In this document: piece by piece, positions 33,975 through 44,529 of the stretch | How the letters are laid out: every line of letters begins with the position of its first letter | How positions within the stretch are numbered: the first letter of the stretch is position 1 | From: Imbricaverruca yamaguchii | Lineage: Eukaryota > Arthropoda > Thecostraca > Neoverrucidae | Direction of reading: 5' to 3' | Assembly: GCA_034440575.1 (NCBI GenBank) | Contig: JAOTOL010001463.1 | Location: forward strand, 1 to 64,000 | DNA length: 64,000 bases | Notes under the pieces: generated by a model | The model's input: the letters and a program-made list of their open reading frames with translations, nothing else | Told to the model about the DNA's origin: nothing | The model's database searches: none | Position numbers and translations under genes: made by a program

Positions 33975-35309
33975 TCACAGCAGTCACCGATATGTAAGAC
34001 ACATCTGGAAGAACCACGGTGCTCAAGGCTTGTATGCCGCATCCACCGGCACGAGAAGGCAATGCGGGGCCATCTACAGAGAAAGTGTAACAAAAGTTGA
34101 TGTTTTCACCGCCAGAGGATTTGTGGATTAGTAAAACGAACGTAAGAGAACATCCAGTAACAGTACATAGAGATGTTATCGTATATTACCGTTTCTTCAC
34201 CAAGGTCAATACTCCAACTGCACCTGTTCTTAAGTTCTTAAGCTTATACTACAACTACTCAACTCGGACCTGGAGAATCACACCAAGAAATTTATTTATG
34301 GGAGGACTCGGAATGGACGAATCTCAGTTTTCATTTTATAGCTAGGGACAGTACTGGTGAAATTTGGAATATTTTCAGAGAATCTTACTGAGCAAATGAC
34401 TGACGCGAATGCAAGTAACTTTCATTGGCCGCCATTTGTTCGGAAGGGTCCCAGTTCGGTTTAAAATTCCGTTGAAGGGAAGGGGAGTTCTTAACTTTCC
34501 AGGAGCGGTACAATTTTTATGAGGAAATTTTTTAGGGAAAAAAGAGCGGCGAGGGTGCGCTATAACGTTTCACAAGAGTGACTGACGTTCAGCGGGGATG
34601 GGGCTGGTGGATTCTTGAACCTCCCCGGAGGGGTGCTGCCTTTCAATGGAGACAGGGAACATACGAGCCAAGTTGCACCCTGGGTCCGTCAGTGGAGACA
34701 GGGTTGGCTCGAAGCCAAATGTGTCACTCTGCATAACCTAAGGGAGATCACTAGCCCCCAGTCATGGATTTTCCCTCCCCAATCAAACAGAATCTTAACC
34801 ATTGACCATGTGGGCGGACATTAAATAAATATGGCTTTTGGGCCCATCGAAAATGTTATTCCACACATAATCCATTTCAGTGACAGCCATGTTCAAACCC
34901 TAAGAAGTCCGGACGCCAGGGTTGATCTGCATATTTTTCGGCTATCGGATTCTGAAAAGGAAAATACCAAATCTAACAGCTAAGATGAGCAAATTCAAAA
35001 TCGTCCTATCATAAAGAAGCCCGACAGGGTGATATCAGAGACACTGCAAATATGCCCCGATGAAGGAAATGATAAAGACAGTGCTTAGAATATCAAAATC
35101 ATTCGGATGTGCAATGTGTACCTTTTAAGATCTTGTAAACATTTTCTGATGAAGGCAATCATAAATGTAGTGCCAGGAATGCCAAGATCATTTTGATGTA
35201 CCGTATGCACCATTGCAACGAACTCGGGGCGCAACACCATTTTGTCGGCCAAACGGGAGTCTCGCAACTATTTCAGAATACATGTAACAGTGCAGGATTT
35301 CCATATATT
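33975..35309. other. No recognised gene; small ~90-bp duplication
   Basis: Two diverged copies of a ~90-bp segment (GATGAAGG-AATGATAAA...) lie at about 35060-35125 and 35150-35215. Otherwise nothing is recognised. Confidence 0.45.
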
Positions 35310-35400
35310 TTTATTGGTAGTGGAGTACAAAATTTTGACCTGGAGTACCAAAAAAATAGCTATGCACTTTCCGACAATTAACCTTGTTTTAGTGGGGCTG
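35310..35400 (-). repeat. Empty-site paralogue of the 53 kb insertion
   Basis: On the minus strand this segment reads CCCCACTAAAACAAGG, then a single TTAATTGTC (35373-35381), then GGAAAGTGCATAGCTATTTT. At 53.16-55.2 kb the same sequence carries the 1975-bp Foldback-like element, with TTAATTGTC duplicated on both sides. This is the unoccupied state of the same repeat. Confidence 0.9.
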
Positions 35401-35639
35401 AAACCAATGTTCTTACCCTGGCAGATGGCGGCACCGCGAGGCGCGAAGAGACGAAACCTCGTACCCATGAAAACCACTGATGCAAGGCACAACACCACTA
35501 GTATGCACTTAACACCCAAGCACCATCCTCTGCACCATGCAAATGTCATGAATGCTGAAAAATAGAGCTGGGTTTGATTCTCTTACCACAGTGACAATCT
35601 ACAGGGCCAGCAAACAGGAGATGGGTCGAAGCAAGACTG

Positions 35640-36478
35640 GAACAGGTATTATGGATCCTTCGCTGACACCGATGAACCCCAAATGCAGCTACATTTCAAG
35701 GCGCATGATTTATCATCGCACATTTCCCCCAAAATTGAGTCATTTATAAGTTTACAAATGGCATTGATTTCTTGGTGTCATGGCCTCGGAAAACTTGCTT
35801 ACTCCGAAGCCACTTTGAGGAAATTCAGTGACTTTTTTTGCATTGAATTGGCTCGTTGTCTAAAAAAAGTTGTCTCTTAAACAAAATAACCTTCGATTTC
35901 GCATTCAAAGCACCTTAATGACCAAACGAGGCTTCAAGTATGAACTCAGGCGATACCAAGTACCTCTAAATTTTCCAACTCGGGATTCCTGGTACTTCTT
36001 CGCGAGCACTCCAACACAAATATCTAATAATATATATTGAATAAATATTGATTAATATAAACACATGATTTACAAGAATAAATATCGATAAATAATAAAT
36101 CAATATTTCATAAATATTGAATAAAAAGTGAATTAATTATTGACTATATTGACACAAATCGACAAAAATAGTGTCTCTTCACATGACGTCACACGCCGGC
36201 ACTTGTGCAGACGTTTTTAACGCAACATACCGCCTTTCGAAGTTGTTTTGTGGTCGTTCACAGGTCAGCGCTTGGGGACTGCTGAAACTGCTAGTAGTTT
36301 TCAGGTATTGGACTTTGAGTGGTAGCACTGGACCAAACAATGTTCTTCCTTTTCCCTTCTGGAGTACAAAACATTTCATTTAGTCTAGTCACAATTCTGG
36401 AGTATAAAATGTATTGGCATGCATGACACCAACAAACGCCAGTTTTTCCTACACTGACACGTAACATTAACATTCTCT
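35640..36478 (+). repeat. Dispersed 'GTACTCCAG' repeat family, copy 1
   Basis: It matches 51186-52066 (inverted), and its right part (36010-36478) matches 55250-55735 (direct). Landmarks: GGATCCTTCGCTGACACCGA, a very AT-rich ATTGAATAAATATTGA stretch, TTTGAGTGGTAGCACT, CCCTTCTGGAGTACAAAA, ATGACACCAACAAAC. The copies have no open frame and no clear ends, so the class is unknown. Confidence 0.8.
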
Positions 36479-36738
36479 ATCCTAAGGCCTGCTCTCCACG
36501 CAACACCATCTTTCAATTTAGTGTTGTCTGGTTTCAATGCGTATGGGTACCACAGCGTTCTTCCAATCATGAACATTCTCGAATGCTTTCAGCTACCATC
36601 TTCAGTTATTGACGTTTATTCAGCCATTTTGTTGATGTAGCTCCGTACATTTGGAAAATCCCAGTACAAGCGGAACGTGGACCCACATGCTTCTCCCCAA
36701 CACTAGCTACATTTGTCCACGCTGCACACTGTCAGCGC

Positions 36739-38226
36739 TCAGTAGCTATCATAGTGCTGCAGCCGGTAGAGCAGGGCTCGGAACTTATTGTTACCTATCG
36801 CCAGGAAGCCGCTGTTGCGCGAGAAGTCCAGCTGGTGCGGCTCGTGCACCGCCTGCGACCAACCGGGGAAGTTGCTGAACACTGACATGGACGGTACGTG
36901 CACCAGCTTCACGGCATGCTCCTTCTGCGCCGATGCCATCGCCAGCAGCTCGCTGGTGGCGTTGAACAGTAGCTGGTCGCAGCCGGTGGTGAGGTGGTCG
37001 AGCACTTTGACGGGCGGCGGGTGCTCCAGCCGGCGAGCGGCAGCCGTCTCGTACACGTTCACCACGCCCGAGGCGGAGCCGCACGCCAGCATGCGGCCGT
37101 CGGGCGCCAGCGCCAGCGACGTGCCCGCCAGACAACCCTGGTCGACGAAGCGGTGCACGCACTGGCGCGCCGCCATGTCCCACTCGTACACGTGGCCCTC
37201 GTCACTGTGTGTGAACAGGCGCGTCGCGTCGCGCGAGAACGCCAACGCCGTGACGCGGCCGCTCGCCTGCAGCGTCTGCACCCACTCGCCAGAGTCGGCC
37301 GACAGCAGGTGGATGGCGCCGGCGCGCGGAGCCGGCACAGCCAACCAGCGGCCGTCCGGCGACACGACCAGCCGCGCCACCGAGCGCAGACCGAGCCGGC
37401 GGCCCGCCTCGATGCGCGTCGTCCGGCCGGCCAACATGTCATAGCAGAGAAGGTGGCCGGCGCGCTCCGAGCCGGCCACCACCCGCCGGCCGTCGGCGCT
37501 GAAGTGGGCGCAGCTGACGCGAAAACCGGCCGCCAGCGGCACCTCCTGCACCAGCGCGTTCTGCTGGCCGTCCACCTGGACGAGCGCCAGCGACGGCCGG
37601 CCGCCGCCGCCCACCAGGGCCACCTGCGAGCGCGGGTGGAACTCGAGCGCCGTGACTGTGCGCGGCCGGGTGGGCACCGCGCCGCTAAGGTCGCCGCACC
37701 GCTTGACCAGCAGCGTGCCCTTGGCCAGCCGGCCGGGCCCGTCGACGGCCAGCAGACGGCCCGTCCTGGTCAGGAGCTGGTCGGCGTCCTGCTCGTCGCT
37801 GTCGCGTCGCCGCTTGCGGTCCAGCTGCGCCCAGTCGGGCGCGCCCACCACAGCCGCGAAGCGGCGCTCCAGGACGGCGCGGTAGCGCGTGTCGCCGCCG
37901 GGCACGCGACCGCCGTGCCCGCCAGCAAACGTGGCCGCCACCTCGCCGACGGTCACATGCTCGTCGTCGTCTGTCCAGGCGGGCTGGCGCGTCGCCTCGG
38001 CCGGCGCCGCCTCATCTCCGTCGTCGACCTGCACCTCGGCGTCGGCTTCGGCACCGACGTCACCGCGTCGATCCAGACGAACGAGGTCGCCCGTCTCCGA
38101 GTCGGAGACGTCGGCGTCGACCGACACGCGACGCTGCAGCCGCGTCGGCAGCTCCGAGCCGCGTCCGAACACGAGACTCTCCAGCTCATGCTCGTCCGCG
38201 TCCTTCGCTTTCTTCTTGGTCGCCAT
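36739..38226 (-). CDS. UTP18: UTP18, U3 snoRNP-associated WD40 protein
   Basis: UTP18 is a subunit of the UTP-B module of the nucleolar small-subunit processome. It is needed to cut pre-rRNA to 18S and, in yeast, also helps recruit the exosome helicase. The 495-codon frame starts MATKKKAKDADEHELESLVF; the LE.LVFG box is typical of the family's N-terminus. An acidic region (~45-90) follows, then a WD40 beta-propeller from about residue 185 (TVTALEFHP, VSCAHFSADGRRVV, RLVVSPDGRWLAV, VTALAFSRDATRLFTHSDEGHVYEWD, SLALAPDGRMLACGSASGVVNVY). The end YRLQHYDSY resembles the family's YRLHHYSDF. The start at 38226 is chosen because the family begins near the LVFG box; in-frame ATGs upstream (38247, 38337) are possible. 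No intron is seen. Animal UTP18 is usually a little over 500 residues, so it is full length. Third positions are strongly GC-biased. Confidence 0.92.
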   Translation of the reverse strand: MATKKKAKDADEHELESLVFGRGSELPTRLQRRVSVDADVSDSETGDLVRLDRRGDVGAEADAEVQVDDGDEAAPAEATRQPAWTDDDEHVTVGEVAATFAGGHGGRVPGGDTRYRAVLERRFAAVVGAPDWAQLDRKRRRDSDEQDADQLLTRTGRLLAVDGPGRLAKGTLLVKRCGDLSGAVPTRPRTVTALEFHPRSQVALVGGGGRPSLALVQVDGQQNALVQEVPLAAGFRVSCAHFSADGRRVVAGSERAGHLLCYDMLAGRTTRIEAGRRLGLRSVARLVVSPDGRWLAVPAPRAGAIHLLSADSGEWVQTLQASGRVTALAFSRDATRLFTHSDEGHVYEWDMAARQCVHRFVDQGCLAGTSLALAPDGRMLACGSASGVVNVYETAAARRLEHPPPVKVLDHLTTGCDQLLFNATSELLAMASAQKEHAVKLVHVPSMSVFSNFPGWSQAVHEPHQLDFSRNSGFLAIGNNKFRALLYRLQHYDSY

Positions 38227-39572
38227 AACGACAGATGAATTTGACATAGCAGGTGCTAGAAATAGCGTTTGCAGCACCCTGCGGAAAAATAATTGTGTGA
38301 AATCAAATGCCCGAAGCTTCACAGTGATAGTGAGCACCTATCAACATCTTTCGGCTAGTAATGCATCTTTTGCTGGTATGTTCATGATATTCCTGTCAAT
38401 CAAACCTGTCGCACCCTTCCCATGGTCCAGCCGACAGCATATACCACAGGATGTTGTATGGAAATTGGGCAACCAGAATCCAGATGATCAAATGATCAAA
38501 GATGAAATCAAAGATTGCACCCTTTTTATGGTCCAGCTGACAGTATATACCACAGATGTTACATGAAAATTGGGCAACCACAATTCAAATGATCAAATGA
38601 TCAAAGATCAAATGAAAGCACACATGGAGGAACACAGCAGACCAGAAACCTATCATGAGCGGTGCAGTCTGAGACAGTGATGTGCTCACTCAGCTATGGC
38701 TTGGCCATGGACTACCCATTACACAGGGTACTTGGGTTCCACTAGCTATGCATTGTTGATTGCTTAATTTGTTCACAAAGACTGGGAACAAAACATCACC
38801 ACTACTTATCGTCACTACCACCTACCAACCATACAACAGGCAACATGCATCATTCACTACAATCAATCATATTCATATGCAATTATCCAATGTAAATATC
38901 ACAGTATGTTGGAATCCACTCAATGATCATGAACTAGAAACACATCAACTCACATTCTTCGGTAATAGTTAGAAATACAAAACAACACGATGAATAAACA
39001 AGTGATGCCAACTTCTTCCACGATAGCAGCCTTTGTCACATACCAGGTCAATGTTTGAACATCACCTTTCACTCCATCATCGTGATAATAAGTCAATATA
39101 TAACTGATATTTCTACCGATCTTTGATCTGCATTCTGAACTTTAATTCCTCAGACTCAGCAATATGCACAATATACAATCTACCAGTAAACAATTGATAG
39201 CACAATCCTGAACCTACACTCATTGGGCCCATCTGAACTCTCAACAATTTCAATTGTATTTCATGTAAATGCTCAATTGATGTAATGTATTTGCCACTGC
39301 AGAATGTCGTACGGGTCTGTTCCCATGGCTCCACCAACCTCCACAAACCTCTACTGGTCGTTCCCGTCGCAAACCCAGTGAAGATTTTTACTCCAACCTC
39401 CACCCAAGGAGCAGGGCTCAATCGTGATTCGTCAGTGGAGCTCAATCACGGCGCACTTACTCCATATATTTGCGCGTAAACAACGCCCTCCCTCATATGA
39501 ATCTCATCTTGTTTGATTAGGTGCAGTGCTGCACTGAGCATGGTTATTAGTGAGAAAGAGGCATACAATAAT
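38227..39572. other. UTP18 upstream region with a two-unit ~107-bp repeat
   Basis: It contains the putative 5' UTR and promoter side of UTP18, with no obvious TATA element. 38410-38515 and 38516-38620 are tandem copies (TGGTCCAGC-GACAG-ATATACCACAG...ATGATCAAATGATCAAAG). A 50-bp stretch near 39320-39370 (TGTTCCCATGGCTCCACC...) has a partial inverted match at 40215-40314. Confidence 0.5.
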
Positions 39573-39751
39573 CCTATGCTCATATTAAAGCAAAGAAACA
39601 TCTAGATTCGCACTATATATATTTCGGAAATGGGCATTCCTCAACAGTGTTGAGGAACAGACTGACCTCAACAAACTGTTGAGGAAGGCCTGTGACCAAG
39701 ATGTACAGTGCGAATTTGGAGCTATTTCTTTGTTTTAATATGAGCATAAGG
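39573..39751. mobile_element. 179-bp palindromic MITE
   Basis: 39573-39614 and 39707-39751 are inverted copies (CCTATGCTCATATTAAAG... against ...TAATATGAGCATAAGG). The centre carries a second nested palindrome (CCTCAACAGTGTTGAGG and CCTCAACAAACTGTTGAGG). The target duplication is not clear. There is no coding capacity. Confidence 0.75.
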
Positions 39752-42320
39752 TTATTTTACGCCTTTTTCTGAATTTTATCTTCACGCATAAGCCGAACAC
39801 CAGGATCATCATTCGCAAAGGAATTATGGAAATTACAACTATGAACAATAATCGAAGTAACAGATGGAAACCACACAACATCCTTTTTGTGCCCTTTGAT
39901 CTACATCAATCGGCCTAAGTGGAAGATATTACTTCACCGGCGGGACCAGCCGCAATCTCCGTGCCGCCACAAGGCGCCGAATAAAATTCCACCCGAGCCC
40001 AATCGACGGGTCGAGTGTGTTCAGATGGGGAAAGTGCGCATCGGATAGCATCGCCTTGGGGCCTAGGGAGCCCGGTGGTTTCAGACACGAGACTGTAGGA
40101 TGTTCTATACATGGGGCGATCATCTGGACAAACATTTGAGGAGCAATATGGCCAATTTATGATACGGCGACAAACCCTTCGTTTTTATCGCGGAATTCAC
40201 GCAGCTGTCAGCTGATTTCTCCACCAAGCTCCACCGGTCGTTCCCGTGGGCAAGTTTCAACTAGTCTCAACTAACCTGCATTGAATTCCTTCTGGGGGAG
40301 CCATGGGAACAGACCCTATGCATGGAAGAAACTGCAAGTTCAATACCAATGTGGTTCCTGGTTCTTTTTGCACAACAGTATGTGCTGTATTCACATCAGG
40401 TTGCATTCATGCCTGGTGACAGCATTTTTCTTAGAACTTCAGAAATTTCAAAACAGATATGAAATTCCTATTTGTTTTCAAGAGTAGGGCATGTGTTGGC
40501 TAAGCTGGGTGAGGTCTTTTAATGTTGGCAATACTAAGAAAATACATTCTTTGAAATTGTTTCATATGTTTTCCTCCAAAGGGAAGTTAGGCTATCTTAG
40601 GCTATGTTAACTTACATTTTTATGCATTGCCTTTAATGCTGTTACCTTACTGAAAGCCCCTTTTAAGTGTTATTTTGCTCGCAAAGTGAAAAATAAGTAT
40701 GTTCACAGAAAACAAGTGACCACATCATGTTTGTACACTTGATAAGCATTGCATTGGAAGGATTCATTCCAGAAATTCATAAAAGGCGTTTAATCACAAA
40801 TTTACCAATGAATTCTTACCTCAAAGTATGTCCACATTCCAATATTCATGACTATTCTCACAATTTTGAAGCTATTACAACATGCACTTCAGAGGCATCA
40901 AAAGATCTAAAAAAGTGTGGAGGGTAGGGGGAGGAACACAATTGAAACAGATTCTTATGATGCACTGCCATAGCATTAATATTAAACTTTCAGGAAAAGT
41001 GTGTGGGAGGACATGATCCCTCGTCCCCTTTTCATACACCTATGTTTGACTTTATTTACATCCTTATTCAAGACCTAAAAATATGAATTTAGCACTATGG
41101 GTCCATGCAACAAAATTCATTTAGGATAACACTATCCAGGATCCATTGAAATGAGCAGGATCAATATTGAAAAAATTAAAATAATAATAGAAGCTGAGGT
41201 GGAAAATGGCTAGTGCAATTAACTCAACTGGGGTGGGACTTGCAATAAAAAACAAACACAGGACCCCTAGATCAGCCATCCAACTAACCAACCAACCAAC
41301 AAAACAAACACCCAAGGGTTTGAAACATCCGTTGGTTTCAAATTGTACCTAGGTAGGGGTAGCAGGGGGTATCCGAATATGTTCAATTCCCTGAACACCT
41401 ACCTTTCAATGTCTCCCACACCAGGGTTCAACATTTAAATAACAAAAAGATGAAGGTATTCATAAATGATGGGCCTTTCTCTGTATAAATATGAAGTTCT
41501 GATCACATAGTTCCACGGATTCTTCTATGTATAGAACTAGCAGTCAGTGGGTGCCATTTTAGCATTCTGAGAGCAGTAGGCTGAAGAAAACCAGAAATAA
41601 ATGAACACCAATATTTTGGTTGCAATTACACCAGTATTTTTAGCAGCTATTAATAGCCTGTACCACAACAGCTATGGGTAAGGAATACTGCACATTCTCA
41701 TGTTCAGAATACAGCACACCACCACAAAATACTTATGTTTTAAAGTTGCTTTTGCAAGTTATCAGAGGATTTCCATCAAAAGGAACTGTTTAAATATGGA
41801 TAGCTTGTTCATTTTAGTGTTCAGTAAGCACAGTGCAATTTCTGGGATGACCATACAGAAGTTGCAATAGAGCTATTTGTTGCAGTTTTAAATGATTGGA
41901 TCCGTCTCCCTCTTCCTGTAATTTGGTGACACCAATAATTTTAAATAAAATATAATTTTACTGGAATATAATTTAACTGAATGAAAATAAATACAAAATG
42001 TACAGGAAAATGATTTGCAATGTGTTTATGGATGCAAAATGATTATATTACAAGAGGGCATTCCAAGACAGCAAAGGTGATGGCAAAAAAAAGAAGTATT
42101 TGAATGAAATTTGAACAAAAGTGAATTGCAAACAGTTCCTCCAATGTGCTTTGTTGATAAATATTGGGCTACCTGTGTAAATGAACAAATACCTGATAAA
42201 TTCAATACTTTTTGTCTAATGATAGGTAGTGGATTTGACAAATATACCTGCAACACACATAAGCCCATTATATTATCTCACACAGCCTACTTATGCAAGC
42301 ATTAACAATATTCCTTATGT
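39752..42320. other. AT-rich sequence, nothing recognised
   Basis: About 2.6 kb of AT-rich DNA with small simple repeats (ACCA-type near 41285). No exon, tRNA or transposon end could be supported. Confidence 0.5.
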
Positions 42321-42322
42321 TA

Positions 42323-42947
42323 ACCTGCACTGTCTTTCTGCTCAGATCCTCACACCCCATCTAGGGAGGGGGGGGCAGTTAGTAAACCCCCTCTAAAATC
42401 CAAACTAAGCATCGCACAAAAACGAAAGATGTGTCATCGGAAACTGCTCAACAAGTAGGGTCCGGGTCCGCCCCCCGAAAATGACGTCACCAGGGGCATC
42501 AAATTTTCACAACCTTTCATGACTTGCCCTAACAAGTCCACAAAAAGTCAACTTGCCCTTAAAAAAAATGCTTACTTTAGCCAGAATCCTCTATCTGAAC
42601 TGCAATTTGGCAAATACACAAAATTTATATGTAGTCAAAAACGGAAAAAAAATTCCACTCGTACATTTTGTTGCATCCCAAAGGATAAACAAATGCTGAA
42701 AGTTTCATTAAAATATCTGTATCCTTTAAAGCTTGATGACTGGTTGAGCTTTTTGGAGGTGACCTCACTTGACCTTGACTGACTCGTTGACCCTAGATGC
42801 CCTGACTTAAAATTTTTTGATCAGCATGCCAAATTTATGTGGGAAAAGGTATGCCAAATTTGGGCACGCTGCCCGCGCCGTTCGTCCACTATCCGCGAAA
42901 AACCTGGGGTGGGGGGCGGTTGGAGACACCCCCAAGATGGGACAGGT
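42323..42947. mobile_element. 625-bp non-autonomous element related to the 3.3 kb inverted-repeat element
   Basis: It starts ACCTGCACTGTC and ends GGGACAGGT, with flanking TA on each side (42321-42322, 42948-42949). Its body matches one arm of the 24.1-27.4 kb element in order: CTCAGATCCTCACACCCC, a G10 run, CTAAGCATCGCAC, ATCCGCGAAAAACCTGGGG. It has one arm plus a short inverted end, where the large element has two arms. It lies next to a dead LINE that begins at 42958. Confidence 0.82.
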
Positions 42948-42957
42948 TAATGATGCT

Positions 42958-44242
42958 CAAGTTGAAGAAACTATTAAGTCATTAAACACTGTGTGTGGAG
43001 GTATGGATAAAATTAGCACACAAACTTTTATTGGAATATATAGAAGTAATTGCCAACATCTAACATACTTCTTTAGTCTTTGTCTGATCACTCCAATATT
43101 CTCTGATACATTGAAATAGGTAGTTATAATTCCGATATATAAATGAGCAGAAAATAATAAATTTTATAATTATAGGCCAATCTCTTTGCTACCAATATTG
43201 TTGAGAGTGCTGGAAAGATTTATACACTTTAGTGCATCATCATTTATAAATTAAAATAATATCATACACCCATTGCAATTTGGTTTCAGAAAAACACAGC
43301 ACATACATGCCAAGTACTCTGATGCATAACAAAGCAGCTAAATCCTTTGCAAATAATACATTAATTTGCACCCAGCATCTATATTTTAAAAAGGCCTTTG
43401 ACACTGTCAGGATCAGCATTTTGTTACAAAAATGAACTTTATTGGCTAGAGGGGAAATATATATAAACTGCTAAACTCATACTTATCAAATAGATCTCAA
43501 AGAGCCAAGATATATTACATCATCTTCCAACCATTAAATATCACAACAGGTGTTCCTCAGGGTGTGATTCTTGGACCTCTGTTATTTGCTCATTACATTA
43601 ATGATCTCTGCAATATTTCCAATTCAGCTGGCTTTTAGCTAATTGCAGACAATACTGCCATAACTATTACAGGTAATGATCATTCTGAATTATAAAGCAA
43701 AGTAAATGAGGTAATACCCAAAATAATTGCATGGTTTCATAGTAACAGATTATCTAATAATGCTGATAAGTTGGATATCAATCTTATTTTCCAGGAAGCC
43801 ATGTATGTGATGACCTTCATGTCATAATAAATACTTATTACATTACAAGGCATAGCTGTTCAAAATATTTATGTGTATTTATCAATGAAGACATGACATG
43901 GAAATGCCACATCATTGCCATCTCTTCAAAAACTACCAGGAATATTGGAATTATAGGCAAATCTATGTACTTTCTATCAACTTGTCAATTGCTTCTGTAT
44001 AATTCTTGAATACTGCCATATCTAAATTAATGCATTGTAGTCTGAGGAAGTAAGTACCACTCTAAACTCAACAAGATTATTAAGTTGCAGAAGTGTGTTA
44101 TCATGACAAGAGTTCAAAGTTTCTGGACATAGTTGATGAGCAATGTATTTACATCATGCTAGGTTTTCTAAATCACTCCTCACCAGCACCTCTTTCCAAT
44201 GTTTCAACTTCATGAACATGGTGGCCTCAGAGTTAGACAACA
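42958..44242 (+). mobile_element. Dead LINE remnant (RT region)
   Basis: Broken plus-strand frames give ETIKSLNTVCGGMDKIS, NYRPISLLPILLRVLERF, QFGFRKTQH, FKKAFDTVRIS, NITTGVPQGVILGPLLF, INDLCN and ADNTAITITG (ADD changed to ADN). These are non-LTR reverse-transcriptase motifs of the L2/Jockey kind. Many stops and AT enrichment show it is old. The neighbouring CR1 element ends at 44243. Confidence 0.8.
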
Positions 44243-44529
44243 CTTAAAGTCATAAAGTCATAAAGTGTTAAGGCTTAATAAGGGCCACAAGGGCCCATCT
44301 GGGTCAAGCCTGTCTAGAAGATATTAGAAAGTACATGTTCACACCTATCAATTCCAAACCCATGCAATCCCTCCACCTGTGCCACCACAGCCAATCTCAT
44401 CAGTATGACATCGCAAAGGAAGTTGCCAAATCCACTGCTAGGTACACCCCATATAGTACAATATAATACTAGCATAATGTTATACCCTATATAGCTAGTG
44501 AAAATACTCAATATCCCATGCATCACAAG

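Noticed and set aside
36994..38238. 414-codon plus-strand open frame opposite UTP18
   Set aside because: It is an antisense shadow of the GC-rich WD40 gene; its composition (R/H/A/Q-rich) has no domain.
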